A stretch of DNA of 64,000 bases from NCBI RefSeq assembly GCF_009827055.1, contig NZ_WUMK01000005.1, positions 434,001-498,000 of the forward strand, in the 5' to 3' direction. Below, piece after piece: positions 17,514 through 24,844 of this stretch; the stretch's first letter is position 1; each line of letters begins with the position of its first letter. A program made the position numbers and the translations under genes. The notes under the pieces were generated by a model. The model did no database searches. It was not told the DNA's origin and saw nothing but the letters and a program-made list of their open reading frames with translations. This stretch comes from Shinella kummerowiae. GTDB lineage: Bacteria > Pseudomonadota > Alphaproteobacteria > Rhizobiales > Rhizobiaceae.

Positions 17514-18368
17514 GTGTCGAAACACATTCTGAAACTCGTTCAGTCCGATGACCTCCGGCGGTCCAAGTCCGACAAGCTGATCGCCAACTACATCGAGCGC
17601 AATATCGCCGATCTGCCTTTCGAGACGGCGCGGTCCATCGCCCAGCGACTCGAACTCTCGCCGATGACCGTCGGTCGCTATCTGCGCCGCATGGGCTTCG
17701 ACGGTCTCGACGAGCTGAAGGGTGAACTGCGGCGCGGCAGTTCCAATCCGGCCTGGCAGGTCAAGGGTCAGGTCGACCGGCTGGAGCAGGACCGCAAGGA
17801 AGGCAAGCTGCTTGCCGGCCTTATCCAGCAGCAGATCGACAATCTCGGCCAGATCTACGAAATCACCACCGCGCCGGAATGGCAGCAGACGATCGAGGCG
17901 CTCGTCGGCGCAAGCGAGGTCTATGTCGCCGCCTACCAGAATGTGCGCGGCATCGCCCAGTATTTCGCAAGCCAGCTTTCCTATACCCGTCCGCGTGTGC
18001 AGTTCGTCGATGGCGTCAATGGCACCTATGCCGAAGTGCTCGACGGTTCCGTTGAGGGGCGACTGCTTTTCCTGCACGACGTGCGCCGCTTCGCCGCCAA
18101 GGCGCGGCCGCTGGCGCTGGAGGCGCGGCGCGCGGGCGTCAAGGTCGTGCTGCTGACCGATGAGTTCTGCCCCTGGGGACCGGAGGTCTCGGATATCTGC
18201 CTCGTCGTGCCCGGCTCCCATGGCCCGCTCTGGGATGGTGCCGCCACCATGACGGCCGTTATGGACCTCATGCTCAGCAATATCATCGTCGTGATGGGCG
18301 AGGCGGTGAGCGAGCGCGTCGATACGCTGACCCGCCTGCAGGATGTCTTCGGGGATTTCGAGACTTGA
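17514..18368 (+). CDS. RpiR family transcriptional regulator (HTH_6 plus SIS domain)
   Basis: 284 residues. The N-terminal HTH_6 domain includes ETARSIAQRLELSPMTVGRY and LRRMGFDGLDELKGELR; the C-terminal SIS domain (about 115-260) usually binds a phosphosugar or similar ligand. The start is GTG at 17514 with GAGGAGGGG about 5 bases upstream. It lies 50 bases after the binding-protein gene and is likely its local regulator, although SIS domains more often sense sugars than polyamines. The B12 riboswitch begins 47 bases after its stop and belongs to the next operon. Confidence 0.87.
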   Translation: MSKHILKLVQSDDLRRSKSDKLIANYIERNIADLPFETARSIAQRLELSPMTVGRYLRRMGFDGLDELKGELRRGSSNPAWQVKGQVDRLEQDRKEGKLLAGLIQQQIDNLGQIYEITTAPEWQQTIEALVGASEVYVAAYQNVRGIAQYFASQLSYTRPRVQFVDGVNGTYAEVLDGSVEGRLLFLHDVRRFAAKARPLALEARRAGVKVVLLTDEFCPWGPEVSDICLVVPGSHGPLWDGAATMTAVMDLMLSNIIVVMGEAVSERVDTLTRLQDVFGDFET

Positions 18369-18415
18369 TGACCGTCGCGCCTTGACGCTGCCGAGTGCTC
18401 CGGACTAAGGAGGAC

Positions 18416-18624
18416 ATGACGGTTCCCTGACGGATGACTCCCAGGGGATTAATAGGGAACACGGTGCGGACGACCCAACAGGGACCCATTCCGTGGCTGC
18501 CCCCGCAACTGTAGGCGGATTGCCGCCTGTCCCCGGACGCGTTTACGCGTCATGCCACTGCGGCTTTACCCGCGGGAAGGCAGACAGGCAGCAGATATCC
18601 GTGAGCCAGGAGACCTGCCGTCAT
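18416..18624 (+). ncRNA. Cobalamin (B12) riboswitch
   Basis: The B12 box is AGCCAGGAGACCTGCC at 18604-18619. Core elements are in order: GGTTCCC at 18421, AATAGGGAAC, GGCTGCCCCCGCAACTGTAG, GCCACTG and GGGAAGGC. The closing P1 helix is a perfect 7-bp pair, ATGACGG (18416-18422) with CCGTCAT (18618-18624). A short hairpin CGGGC/GCCCG (18642-18657) lies just before the ribosome binding site of the leader ORF at 18671 and is a likely expression platform. When adenosylcobalamin or another corrinoid binds, the downstream operon would be repressed. This is strong evidence that the transporter operon concerns B12 or its precursors. Confidence 0.95.
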
Positions 18625-18670
18625 AGCAACAATCCAAGTCACGGGCGGGGATGCCCGGAACGGAGACGCC

Positions 18671-18760
18671 ATGACGATTCTCACTGCCGCACCCGGCAGA
18701 CATCCGCTCGTTTTCTCCCAACCGAATGCGGCCCGCTCCTGTTGTTGGTGCGCCGGCTAG
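18671..18760 (+). CDS. Candidate 29-residue Cys-rich leader peptide
   Basis: ATG-to-TAG frame of 29 codons between the riboswitch and the binding-protein gene. CGGAG lies 5 bases before the ATG. The C-terminus reads NAARSCCWCAG: three Cys and a Trp in four residues just before the stop. The stop is followed by a GC hairpin (18786-18800) before the next start. This layout resembles leader peptides whose translation at clustered codons controls a downstream attenuator. It could respond to Cys-tRNA, to metal or redox damage at the Cys cluster, or have no function of its own. It is too short for homology by eye; the clean ribosome site and position support translation. Confidence 0.5.
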   Translation: MTILTAAPGRHPLVFSQPNAARSCCWCAG

Positions 18761-18785
18761 GCTTCGCCTGCTGTCGTGTCGTCGC

Positions 18786-18800
18786 GCGCCCTGCGGGCGC
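18786..18800 (+). terminator. Attenuator-like hairpin before the binding-protein gene
   Basis: GCGCCC-TGC-GGGCGC, 6 bp with a 3-base loop, followed by TTCTATCATT. It lies 25 bases after the stop of the leader ORF and 22 bases before the ATG at 18823, close enough to act in transcription attenuation or to affect ribosome access. The T run is weak. Confidence 0.45.
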
Positions 18801-18822
18801 TTCTATCATTCGGGAGACATCC

Positions 18823-19866
18823 ATGACCCTCTTCACTGCGGCCCCGCGCGCCGCAACCCTGCTTTCGCTCGTCGCCGGCACGGCCGCGCTGGTCTTGTCC
18901 TCCACGACGGCCGAGGCCGCCGAAACCCAATATCCGCTGACTTTTGAAAATTGCGGCCGTCAGGTCACGTTCGAGAAAGCGCCGGAGCGTGCCGTTTCGC
19001 TCGGCCAGAGCTCCACCGAAATCCTCTATCTGCTCGGCGTTGGCGACCGCATGGTCGGCACGGCCGTGTGGATCGGCCCGGTTCTTGCCGGCTATGAGGA
19101 GGCCAACGCCAAGGTCGAGCGCCTTGCCGACAACGATCCGAGCTTCGAGAATGTTGTCGCCAAGAAGCCGGATCTCGTGACCGCGCAGTTCCAGTGGCAC
19201 GTCGGCCCGGAAGGCATCGTCGCAACGCCGGAGCAATTCGAGGAACTGAAGATTCCCGTCTACACCTCGCCAGCCGATTGCATCGGCAAGGACAACTCCG
19301 GTGGCGGTGACGGTGTGCGCAAGACGGTCTTCACCATGGACCTGATATACAAGGAAATCAGCGAATTGGCGCAGATCTTCAATGTACAGGATCAGGGCGA
19401 GAAGGTCGTCGCCGAACTCAAGGCGCGCGAGGATGCGGCCCGCAAGAAGATCGCGTCGGCCGATGGCAAGCTCTCCGCCGTCTTCTGGTTCTCCAGCGCC
19501 GAACTCGACATCGACCCCTACGTCGCCGGCCGTAACGGCGCACCCGGATACATCATGTCCGCCCTCGGCATCAGAAACGTCATCGAGAGTGACGAGGAAT
19601 GGCCGACGGTCGGCTGGGAAACGGTCGCCAAGGCTGATCCGACGATCATCGTCGCCGGCAAGATGGAACGCCGTCGCTTCCCGGCGGACGACGTCGCCGT
19701 CAAGCACACCTTCCTCAAGGAGGACCCGGTCGCCAGCCTGATGCCGGCCGTCAAGAACGGTTATGTCGTCGACATGGATGCGCAGGCAATGAACCCGACG
19801 ATCCGCACCATCGAGGGCATCGAAGTGCTCGCGGATGCGGTCGAAAAGGCTGGTCTCGCCAAGTGA
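18823..19866 (+). CDS. Substrate-binding protein of a B12/metal-chelate ABC importer (BtuF/FecB class)
   Basis: 347 residues. Signal peptide to about residue 33 (STTAEA-AET). The mature chain shows the periplasmic-binding-protein-2 pattern of BtuF/FecB: APERAVSLGQSSTEILYLLG, VVAKKPDLVTAQ, then DPTIIVAG near the C-terminal lobe. Cys residues occur in ENCGRQVTF and SPADCIGKDN and may form a disulfide. It is the first large gene after the cobalamin riboswitch, so corrinoid is the likeliest ligand, but related proteins carry siderophores or haem. CGGGAGA precedes ATG 18823. The stop overlaps the permease start by 4 bases (GTGA). Confidence 0.87.
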   Translation: MTLFTAAPRAATLLSLVAGTAALVLSSTTAEAAETQYPLTFENCGRQVTFEKAPERAVSLGQSSTEILYLLGVGDRMVGTAVWIGPVLAGYEEANAKVERLADNDPSFENVVAKKPDLVTAQFQWHVGPEGIVATPEQFEELKIPVYTSPADCIGKDNSGGGDGVRKTVFTMDLIYKEISELAQIFNVQDQGEKVVAELKAREDAARKKIASADGKLSAVFWFSSAELDIDPYVAGRNGAPGYIMSALGIRNVIESDEEWPTVGWETVAKADPTIIVAGKMERRRFPADDVAVKHTFLKEDPVASLMPAVKNGYVVDMDAQAMNPTIRTIEGIEVLADAVEKAGLAK

Positions 19867-20891
19867 CGGCGGACCGCCCCCTCTTGCTCCGAACGGGCGC
19901 CGCTCTCGCGGCGCTCGTGCTGTTGCTCGTCGCGCTCGGCGTGGGCGCGGCGGTCGGCGAGACCGCGATCCCGCTCGATGTCGTGGCAAAGACCGTGGCG
20001 AACCGCCTCTGGCAGGCGGGTTATGCGCTGGAACCGATCGACGAGGGCATCATCTGGAACTACCGACTGAGCCGCGCCGTGGTCGCCGCCTGCTGCGGCT
20101 CGGCGCTGGCGCTGTCCGGCGTCATCCTGCAATCGCTGCTGCGCAATGCGCTCGCCGACCCGTACATTCTCGGCATCTCGGCTGGCGCCTCCACGGGTGC
20201 CGTCGCCGTCGCGATCCTGGGCATCGGTGCTGGCATGCTGACGCTGCCGATCGGTGCCTTCATCGGTGCGCTCGTCGCTTTCGGTCTGGTGAGTGTGCTG
20301 GCCGTGCGCGCCGGCCGCGGCACCAGCGCGATCATTCTGGCCGGTGTCGCCGGCTCGCAACTCTTCAACGCGCTCACCTCCTTCATCGTCACCAAGGCGG
20401 CCAATGCCGAACAGGCGCGCGGCATCATGTTCTGGCTGCTCGGCAATCTTTCCGGTGTGCGCTGGCCGGATGTCTGGCTGGCGCTGCCGGTAGCGATCCT
20501 CGGTCTGCTCGTCTGCCTCTTGCATGCCCGTGCGCTCGATGCCTTCACCTTCGGCACGGAATCGGCCGCGTCCCTCGGTATTCCGGTGCGCCGCGTCTAT
20601 GTCGTATTGATCGCCATCTCCGCGCTGATGACCGCCGTCATGGTCTCCATCGTCGGCTCGATCGGCTTCGTCGGCCTCGTCATTCCCCATGCTGCGCGCA
20701 TGGTCGTCGGCGTGCGTCACGGTCTGCTGCTGCCGGCCTCGGCGCTGATCGGCGCCATCTTCATGATCGCGGCCGATGTGCTGTCGCGCGTGATCATCCC
20801 CGGCCAGGTGCTGCCCATCGGCGTCATCACGGCACTGTTCGGCGCACCCGCCTTTGCGCTCATCCTAAGCCAGAGGAGATCGGCGCTATGA
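19863..20891 (+). CDS. FecCD/BtuC-type ABC permease
   Basis: 342 residues, about ten membrane segments, as usual for FecCD/BtuC permeases. Family landmarks are NYRLSRAVVAACCGSALALSG, then LLRNALADPYILGISAGAST, and SIVGSIGFVGLVIPHAARMV near the C-terminus. The start is GTG at 19863 overlapping the binding-protein stop. It forms the inner-membrane channel with the ATPase gene at 20888, which it overlaps by 4 bases. Substrate inferred from the B12 riboswitch. Confidence 0.92.
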   Translation: MTADRPLLLRTGAALAALVLLLVALGVGAAVGETAIPLDVVAKTVANRLWQAGYALEPIDEGIIWNYRLSRAVVAACCGSALALSGVILQSLLRNALADPYILGISAGASTGAVAVAILGIGAGMLTLPIGAFIGALVAFGLVSVLAVRAGRGTSAIILAGVAGSQLFNALTSFIVTKAANAEQARGIMFWLLGNLSGVRWPDVWLALPVAILGLLVCLLHARALDAFTFGTESAASLGIPVRRVYVVLIAISALMTAVMVSIVGSIGFVGLVIPHAARMVVGVRHGLLLPASALIGAIFMIAADVLSRVIIPGQVLPIGVITALFGAPAFALILSQRRSAL

Positions 20892-21691
20892 CATTGGCAG
20901 CGAACGGAATTTACTGGTCGGTTGGGGGCGCAGCCATCCTGTCTGATGTTTCGCTCGATGTGCGCCCCGGCGAGTTCCTCGGCATCATCGGCCCGAACGG
21001 GTCCGGCAAGACCAGCCTGATGGCGCTGCTTGCCGGTATCCGCAAGCCGCAACGCGGTGAGGTGATGCTGGATGACAAACCGTTGCTGGCACACGGCCGG
21101 CAGGCGATCGCCCGCCGTATCGCCTTCGTCGAGCAGCAGGCGGAAACCACGGAACGCATCACGGCAAGGCAGGCCGTCGAACTCGGCCGCACGCCGCATC
21201 TCGGTGCGCTGACGCCCTGGTCTAAGGCGGATGACGCCGTTGTCGACCGGGCGCTGGAAGAGGTCGACATGACGCATTTCGCCGGCCGGCTCTGGCACAC
21301 GCTGTCCGGCGGCGAGCGGCAACGGCTGCATATCGGCCGCGCGCTTGCCCAGCAGTCGCCAATCCTGCTGCTCGACGAGCCGACCAACCATCTCGACATC
21401 GGCCACCAGATCGGCCTGCTCCAGCTGGTCCGCGAACAGGAATTGACCGTGGTCGCAGCGCTTCACGATCTCAACCACGCTGCCATGTTCTGCGACCGCA
21501 TCGCCGTCATGCAGGGAGGCCACATCGTCGCCCTCGGCACGCCCGCCAAGGTGCTGGAGCCGCAGCGCCTGGCCGACGTCTTCGGCATCACCGTCGATGT
21601 CGAGCGCGACAGCGCCGGCGGCTGCTTCATCCGCTATCGCCGCCCCGATCCACGGCCGGCCAAACTCAAGCTCGTTGCAGAGGCAAGATGA
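20888..21691 (+). CDS. FecE/BtuD-type ABC ATP-binding protein
   Basis: 267 residues. Walker A GPNGSGKTSLMALLAGI, signature LSGGERQRLHIGRALAQ, Walker B ILLLDEPTNHLDIGHQ and switch His in VVAALHDLNHAA. FecE/BtuD/HmuV class. ATG at 20888 overlaps the permease stop (ATGA); its own stop overlaps the pseudoazurin start (ATGA). A longer open frame from 19835 in the same phase runs antiphase through the permease gene and is an artefact. Confidence 0.92.
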   Translation: MTLAANGIYWSVGGAAILSDVSLDVRPGEFLGIIGPNGSGKTSLMALLAGIRKPQRGEVMLDDKPLLAHGRQAIARRIAFVEQQAETTERITARQAVELGRTPHLGALTPWSKADDAVVDRALEEVDMTHFAGRLWHTLSGGERQRLHIGRALAQQSPILLLDEPTNHLDIGHQIGLLQLVREQELTVVAALHDLNHAAMFCDRIAVMQGGHIVALGTPAKVLEPQRLADVFGITVDVERDSAGGCFIRYRRPDPRPAKLKLVAEAR

Positions 21692-22140
21692 AAACGCTTT
21701 CCATGATCGCCGTTGCCCTTGTGGTTTCTCTCCTCGCCGGTGCGTCCGCTGCGGCAGAGACGTTCAAGGTCGAGATGCGCAACCGTGGTGAAAGGGGCTC
21801 GATGGTGTTCGAGCCGGATTTCCTAGCGCTCAAGCCCGGTGACAGCATCAAGTTCATCGCCACCCACAAAAGCCACAACGCCGCGAGCATCGACGGCATG
21901 GTTCCGGAAGGTTATGCGGGTTTCAAGGGCAAGATCAACGAGGAGATCGAGGTCACTTTCGACCAGCCCGGCTACTACGGCATCAAGTGCTCGCCGCATT
22001 TCGGCATGGGCATGGTCATGCTGGTGAAGGTGGGCGAGGCAGCGTTGACGGACGCGATCCGTACAGTTGACGTGCCGGCCCGCGCCCGGCCGCGTTTCGA
22101 CGACATCTTTGCCCGCATCGATGCGGGTGAGGGCAAATGA
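21688..22140 (+). CDS. Pseudoazurin-like blue copper protein
   Basis: 150 residues. Signal peptide to about residue 23 (AGASAAA). The cupredoxin has the four type-1 copper ligands: His in THKSHNAASIDG, and Cys, His and Met in YYGIKCSPHFGMGMVML. Pseudoazurins are soluble periplasmic electron carriers, best known as donors to nitrite or nitrous-oxide reductase, yet no denitrification gene is in the window. The gene is coupled by ATGA overlaps to the ATPase before and the methyltransferase after, so it belongs to the B12-riboswitch operon, which is unusual. The C-terminal 35 residues (RTVDVPARARPRFDDIFARI) extend beyond the copper site as in other pseudoazurins. Confidence 0.9.
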   Translation: MKTLSMIAVALVVSLLAGASAAAETFKVEMRNRGERGSMVFEPDFLALKPGDSIKFIATHKSHNAASIDGMVPEGYAGFKGKINEEIEVTFDQPGYYGIKCSPHFGMGMVMLVKVGEAALTDAIRTVDVPARARPRFDDIFARIDAGEGK

Positions 22141-22922
22141 TGCACGGTACGCTTCCCAACACCGATCTCAAGGAAGACATCCGGGATTACTGGTCGCGCC
22201 GCTCGGAAACCTTCGACCTTGCCTTCGGGCACCGCATTCCGCAGGGACCGGAATTCGACGCCTGGGCGGCGGCGATCCGCGAACGGCTCGGCCCGGAGCC
22301 ACGTCGCGTGCTGGAGTTGGCCTGCGGCACGGGGGAGGTGACGCGCCTGTTGCTCTCGCTCGGCCACGAGGTGACGGCGCTCGATTTTTCCGAGGCGATG
22401 CTGGCGGTTGCGCGCAAGAAACACGCGGACGCAAAAGGGCTGCGTTTCCTGCTTGCCGATGCGGAAAACCCGATGGAACCGGATGAGAGCTATGACGCGA
22501 TTGTCTGCCGTCATCTCGTCTGGACGCTGACGACACCAGCGCAAGCCTTTGCCGAATGGTACCGCATGCTGAAGCCCGGCGGCACGCTGCTGTTCTTCGA
22601 TGGCGACTGGGCGGCACCCACCCCGCTCGGCCGGCTGGCCAGCCGGGCTATCGCGGTTCTCGATCGCCTCGTTGGCACGGATCCCCACTATGACGGCGCA
22701 ATGAGCGACCGGCATGCCAACATCATGGCGCGGCTGCCCTTCGGCGACGGGCTGACGGTCGACCGGGTCTTGCCGCTGCTCGAAACGGCCGGCTTCCGCG
22801 ATATGACGATCGGCTCGCATGCTTCGATCGCCAAGGCTCAGCGGCGCACGGCCGACCTGCGCAACAGGCTGCGAACGCTGCTCTATCGCCGCTTCATCCT
22901 CTGCTGCCGAAAGCCGGCCTAA
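22137..22922 (+). CDS. Class I SAM-dependent methyltransferase
   Basis: 261 residues. SAM motif I VLELACGTGEVTRLLLSLG (about 61-79), motif II TALDFSEAMLAVARKKH, post-motif region YDAIVCRHLVWTLTTP and KPGGTLLFFDGDW. Methyltransf_11/25 type; substrate unknown. Start ATG 22137 overlaps the pseudoazurin stop; ATG 22140 follows directly. The C-terminus is basic with two adjacent Cys (RRFILCCRKPA). It is the last gene of the riboswitch operon, and its 3' end overlaps the convergent phnF by 4 bases. A role in corrinoid or ligand remodelling is possible but not shown. Confidence 0.87.
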   Translation: MMHGTLPNTDLKEDIRDYWSRRSETFDLAFGHRIPQGPEFDAWAAAIRERLGPEPRRVLELACGTGEVTRLLLSLGHEVTALDFSEAMLAVARKKHADAKGLRFLLADAENPMEPDESYDAIVCRHLVWTLTTPAQAFAEWYRMLKPGGTLLFFDGDWAAPTPLGRLASRAIAVLDRLVGTDPHYDGAMSDRHANIMARLPFGDGLTVDRVLPLLETAGFRDMTIGSHASIAKAQRRTADLRNRLRTLLYRRFILCCRKPA

Positions 22923-23647
22923 GCCTCCGGCTCCACTGTCAGCTTGACGCGGTCGGCGGCAAAGCGGGTGCGGGAGAACTGGATCGGTGTTCCGGCAAGG
23001 TCCGTATTGACCGCCGTCGCGACGAGGATGATTGCGCCGGGCGAAAGCTTGAGGTGACGGATGTCATCGCCCTCCGCGTGGATCGCCGATATTTCTGTCG
23101 AGCGGCGCACATAGTCGGGGACACCGAGTTCGCGAAAGGCGGCGGTGACGGAGCGCGTCCGATCGTAGGTGCCTCCCATATCGGCAAATCGCTCGGCCGG
23201 AAAATAATGTGTCGCCCGCGAGATCGGGCGCTTATCCGCACTGTTGACGGTTTCCATGCGCACGCAAAGGGTGCCTGTCGGCAGTCCCAGGGCTTGCGCG
23301 ACGGCTGTCGGCGCGACCTCCGTCATCGCCTCCAGCATCCTGCCTTCGATATCACGCGTCTGGTTGCCGAGGCCCTGCGAAAAGCGCGTGCGCCGCGAGA
23401 TTGGAAAACGCAGCCGGTCACGCCGCTCGATGCGTGTGCCGATGCCTTGGATCGCTCGGACGATGCCTTCTTCCGAGAGAGCCGCCATGGCACTGCGCAC
23501 CGTATGACGGTTCACGCCGAAGCGGGCTGCCAGCACCGTTTCCGGCGGCATCATGCCGGTCTCGTCGAAATCGCCATTGTTGATTGCAAGGCGCATGCGA
23601 TCCGCGATCTGCCGCCACAGTGCCACGCCCGATTGCCGTTCCACCAT
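22919..23647 (-). CDS. phnF: PhnF, GntR/HutC family regulator of phosphonate metabolism
   Basis: 242 residues. The N-terminal GntR winged helix includes MMPPETVLAARFGVNRHTVR and SAMAALSEEGIVRAIQGIGT; the C-terminal UTRA ligand domain runs from about residue 90 to 235. Similar to PhnF, the repressor of C-P lyase genes. It is divergent from phnG. The 106-base intergenic region holds a PHO box and a dyad that is its likely operator. A family-typical start at 23647 (ATGGTGGAACGG) is used. Confidence 0.9.
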   Translation of the reverse strand: MVERQSGVALWRQIADRMRLAINNGDFDETGMMPPETVLAARFGVNRHTVRSAMAALSEEGIVRAIQGIGTRIERRDRLRFPISRRTRFSQGLGNQTRDIEGRMLEAMTEVAPTAVAQALGLPTGTLCVRMETVNSADKRPISRATHYFPAERFADMGGTYDRTRSVTAAFRELGVPDYVRRSTEISAIHAEGDDIRHLKLSPGAIILVATAVNTDLAGTPIQFSRTRFAADRVKLTVEPEA

Positions 23648-23668
23648 TTTCGCCCCCGCGAGAATACG

Positions 23669-23686
23669 CTGTCACACCCTTGTCAT
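23669..23686 (+). promoter_or_regulatory. PHO box upstream of phnG
   Basis: Two 7-base direct repeats, CTGTCAC and TTGTCAT, separated by 4 bases, giving the 11-bp period of PhoB sites (consensus CTGTCAT-N4-CTGTCAT). It lies between phnF and phnG and would induce phnGHIJKL under phosphate limitation. Confidence 0.82.
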
Positions 23687-23720
23687 TCGCCCCCGTTAAG
23701 ACAAGACTTAGATGTTCGGT

Positions 23721-23738
23721 TGTCTAGATTAATAGACA
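23721..23738. promoter_or_regulatory. Candidate PhnF operator
   Basis: Perfect dyad TGTCTA-GATTAA-TAGACA, 16 bases before the phnG start and about 35 bases after the PHO box. Its centre contains TCTAGA and its outer part TAGAC, resembling known PhnF/HutC half-sites (GTATAGAC type). It overlaps where RNA polymerase or the ribosome site would lie, fitting a repressor operator. The binding partner is inferred. Confidence 0.6.
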
Positions 23739-23753
23739 TTTGGAGAAATGACA

Positions 23754-24233
23754 ATGGCATCAATTCAGAAAACTGCCGATGCGGCCGCGAAGGGCGCGGC
23801 TGCGGACAGGCAGACGGCGATGGGCGTGCTCGCCAAGGCGAGCCGGGTCGAGTTGCAGGCGGCGTTCGACGCGCTCGACAACAAGCCGGCCGTGCAGCCG
23901 GTGCGCGGACCGGAAACGGGCCTCGTCATGGTGCGCGGCCGTATCGGCGGCGGCGGCGCGCCGTTCAATCTCGGCGAGACGACGGTGAGCCGCGCCAGCA
24001 TCCGCCTCGACGACGGCACGGTCGGTCATGGCCAGGCGCTCGGTACGGATGGTGCCAAGGCGCGCCTTGCGGCGATCTTCGATGCCCTGTTCCAGCAGCC
24101 GGCGCACAAGGCCGCCGCCGCGACATTGCTCGATGCCGTCACGGCCCGCGTTGCCAAAGAAGACGCTGAAAAGGCCCGCCAGACGGCGGCGACCCGCGTC
24201 GATTTCTTCACCATGGTTCGGGGAGAAGACTGA
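23754..24233 (+). CDS. phnG: PhnG, C-P lyase core complex subunit
   Basis: 159 residues. Typical segments are RQTAMGVLAKASRVELQAAF, VRGPETGLVMVRGRIGGGG and GEVTVSR-like GETTVSRASIRLDDG. PhnG is part of the PhnGHIJ core that converts phosphonates to methylphosphonate-ribose and then to alkane. TGGAG at 23741 lies 8 bases before ATG 23754 but only 2 before ATG 23748, so 23754 is used. The stop shares one base with the phnH start. Confidence 0.95.
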   Translation: MASIQKTADAAAKGAAADRQTAMGVLAKASRVELQAAFDALDNKPAVQPVRGPETGLVMVRGRIGGGGAPFNLGETTVSRASIRLDDGTVGHGQALGTDGAKARLAAIFDALFQQPAHKAAAATLLDAVTARVAKEDAEKARQTAATRVDFFTMVRGED

Positions 24234-24841
24234 TGTCACTCGATACGCTCGCCTTTGCTGGCGGTTTTCAGAAGCCGGTGTTCGAGGCGCAGGCCGTCTT
24301 CCGGACGCTGATGGATTGCATGGCCCGCCCCGGCACGATTGGCGATATCGCTGCGACCGTGACGCCGCCCAGGCCGCTGACACCGGCAGCCGGCGCCGTT
24401 GCGCTGACGCTCTGCGATCACGATACGTCGATCTGGCTCACGCCCGCCCTTGCCGCCTCCGCGCTGCCCGGCTGGCTCGCCTTCAATGCAGGCGCTGCCA
24501 TTGCGGATGAGCGCCAGAACGCCCGCTTCGCCTTTATCGAAAAGGGCGCAATGCTGCCGAATTTCTGCCTCTTCGCACAGGGCACGCAAGAATATCCCGA
24601 TCGCTCGACAACGCTCGTCGTCGAGATCGAATCCTTCGAAGGCGGCCGGCCGCTTGCCCTGACGGGACCGGGTATCCGCACCGAGGAGGGGATCGCGCCA
24701 GTTGGCCTGCCGGATATGTTCCCGCAGTTCTGGGCGGAGAACCGGCAGAAATTTCCGCGTGGCGTCGATCTGATCCTCGTGGCCGGCGACAGGGTTCTCT
24801 GCCTGCCGCGCACCACCATCATCAGCGTGAAGGAGGCGTAA
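24233..24841 (+). CDS. phnH: PhnH, C-P lyase core complex subunit
   Basis: 202 residues. Segments AFAGGFQKPVFEAQAVFRTL, MDCMARPG and GAALADERQNA-like GAAIADERQNARFAFIEKG are characteristic. PhnH forms a core-complex dimer without a catalytic motif of its own and helps build the PhnGHIJ octamer. The ATG uses the last base of the phnG stop (TGATG), so translation is coupled. phnI starts 3 bases after the stop. Confidence 0.95.
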   Translation: MSLDTLAFAGGFQKPVFEAQAVFRTLMDCMARPGTIGDIAATVTPPRPLTPAAGAVALTLCDHDTSIWLTPALAASALPGWLAFNAGAAIADERQNARFAFIEKGAMLPNFCLFAQGTQEYPDRSTTLVVEIESFEGGRPLALTGPGIRTEEGIAPVGLPDMFPQFWAENRQKFPRGVDLILVAGDRVLCLPRTTIISVKEA

Positions 24842-24844
24842 GTT

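Noticed and set aside
19835-20887. 5' part of the long frame that ends in the FecE-type ATPase
   Set aside because: It runs out of phase through the FecCD permease gene; the ATPase begins at 20888 with an ATGA overlap.
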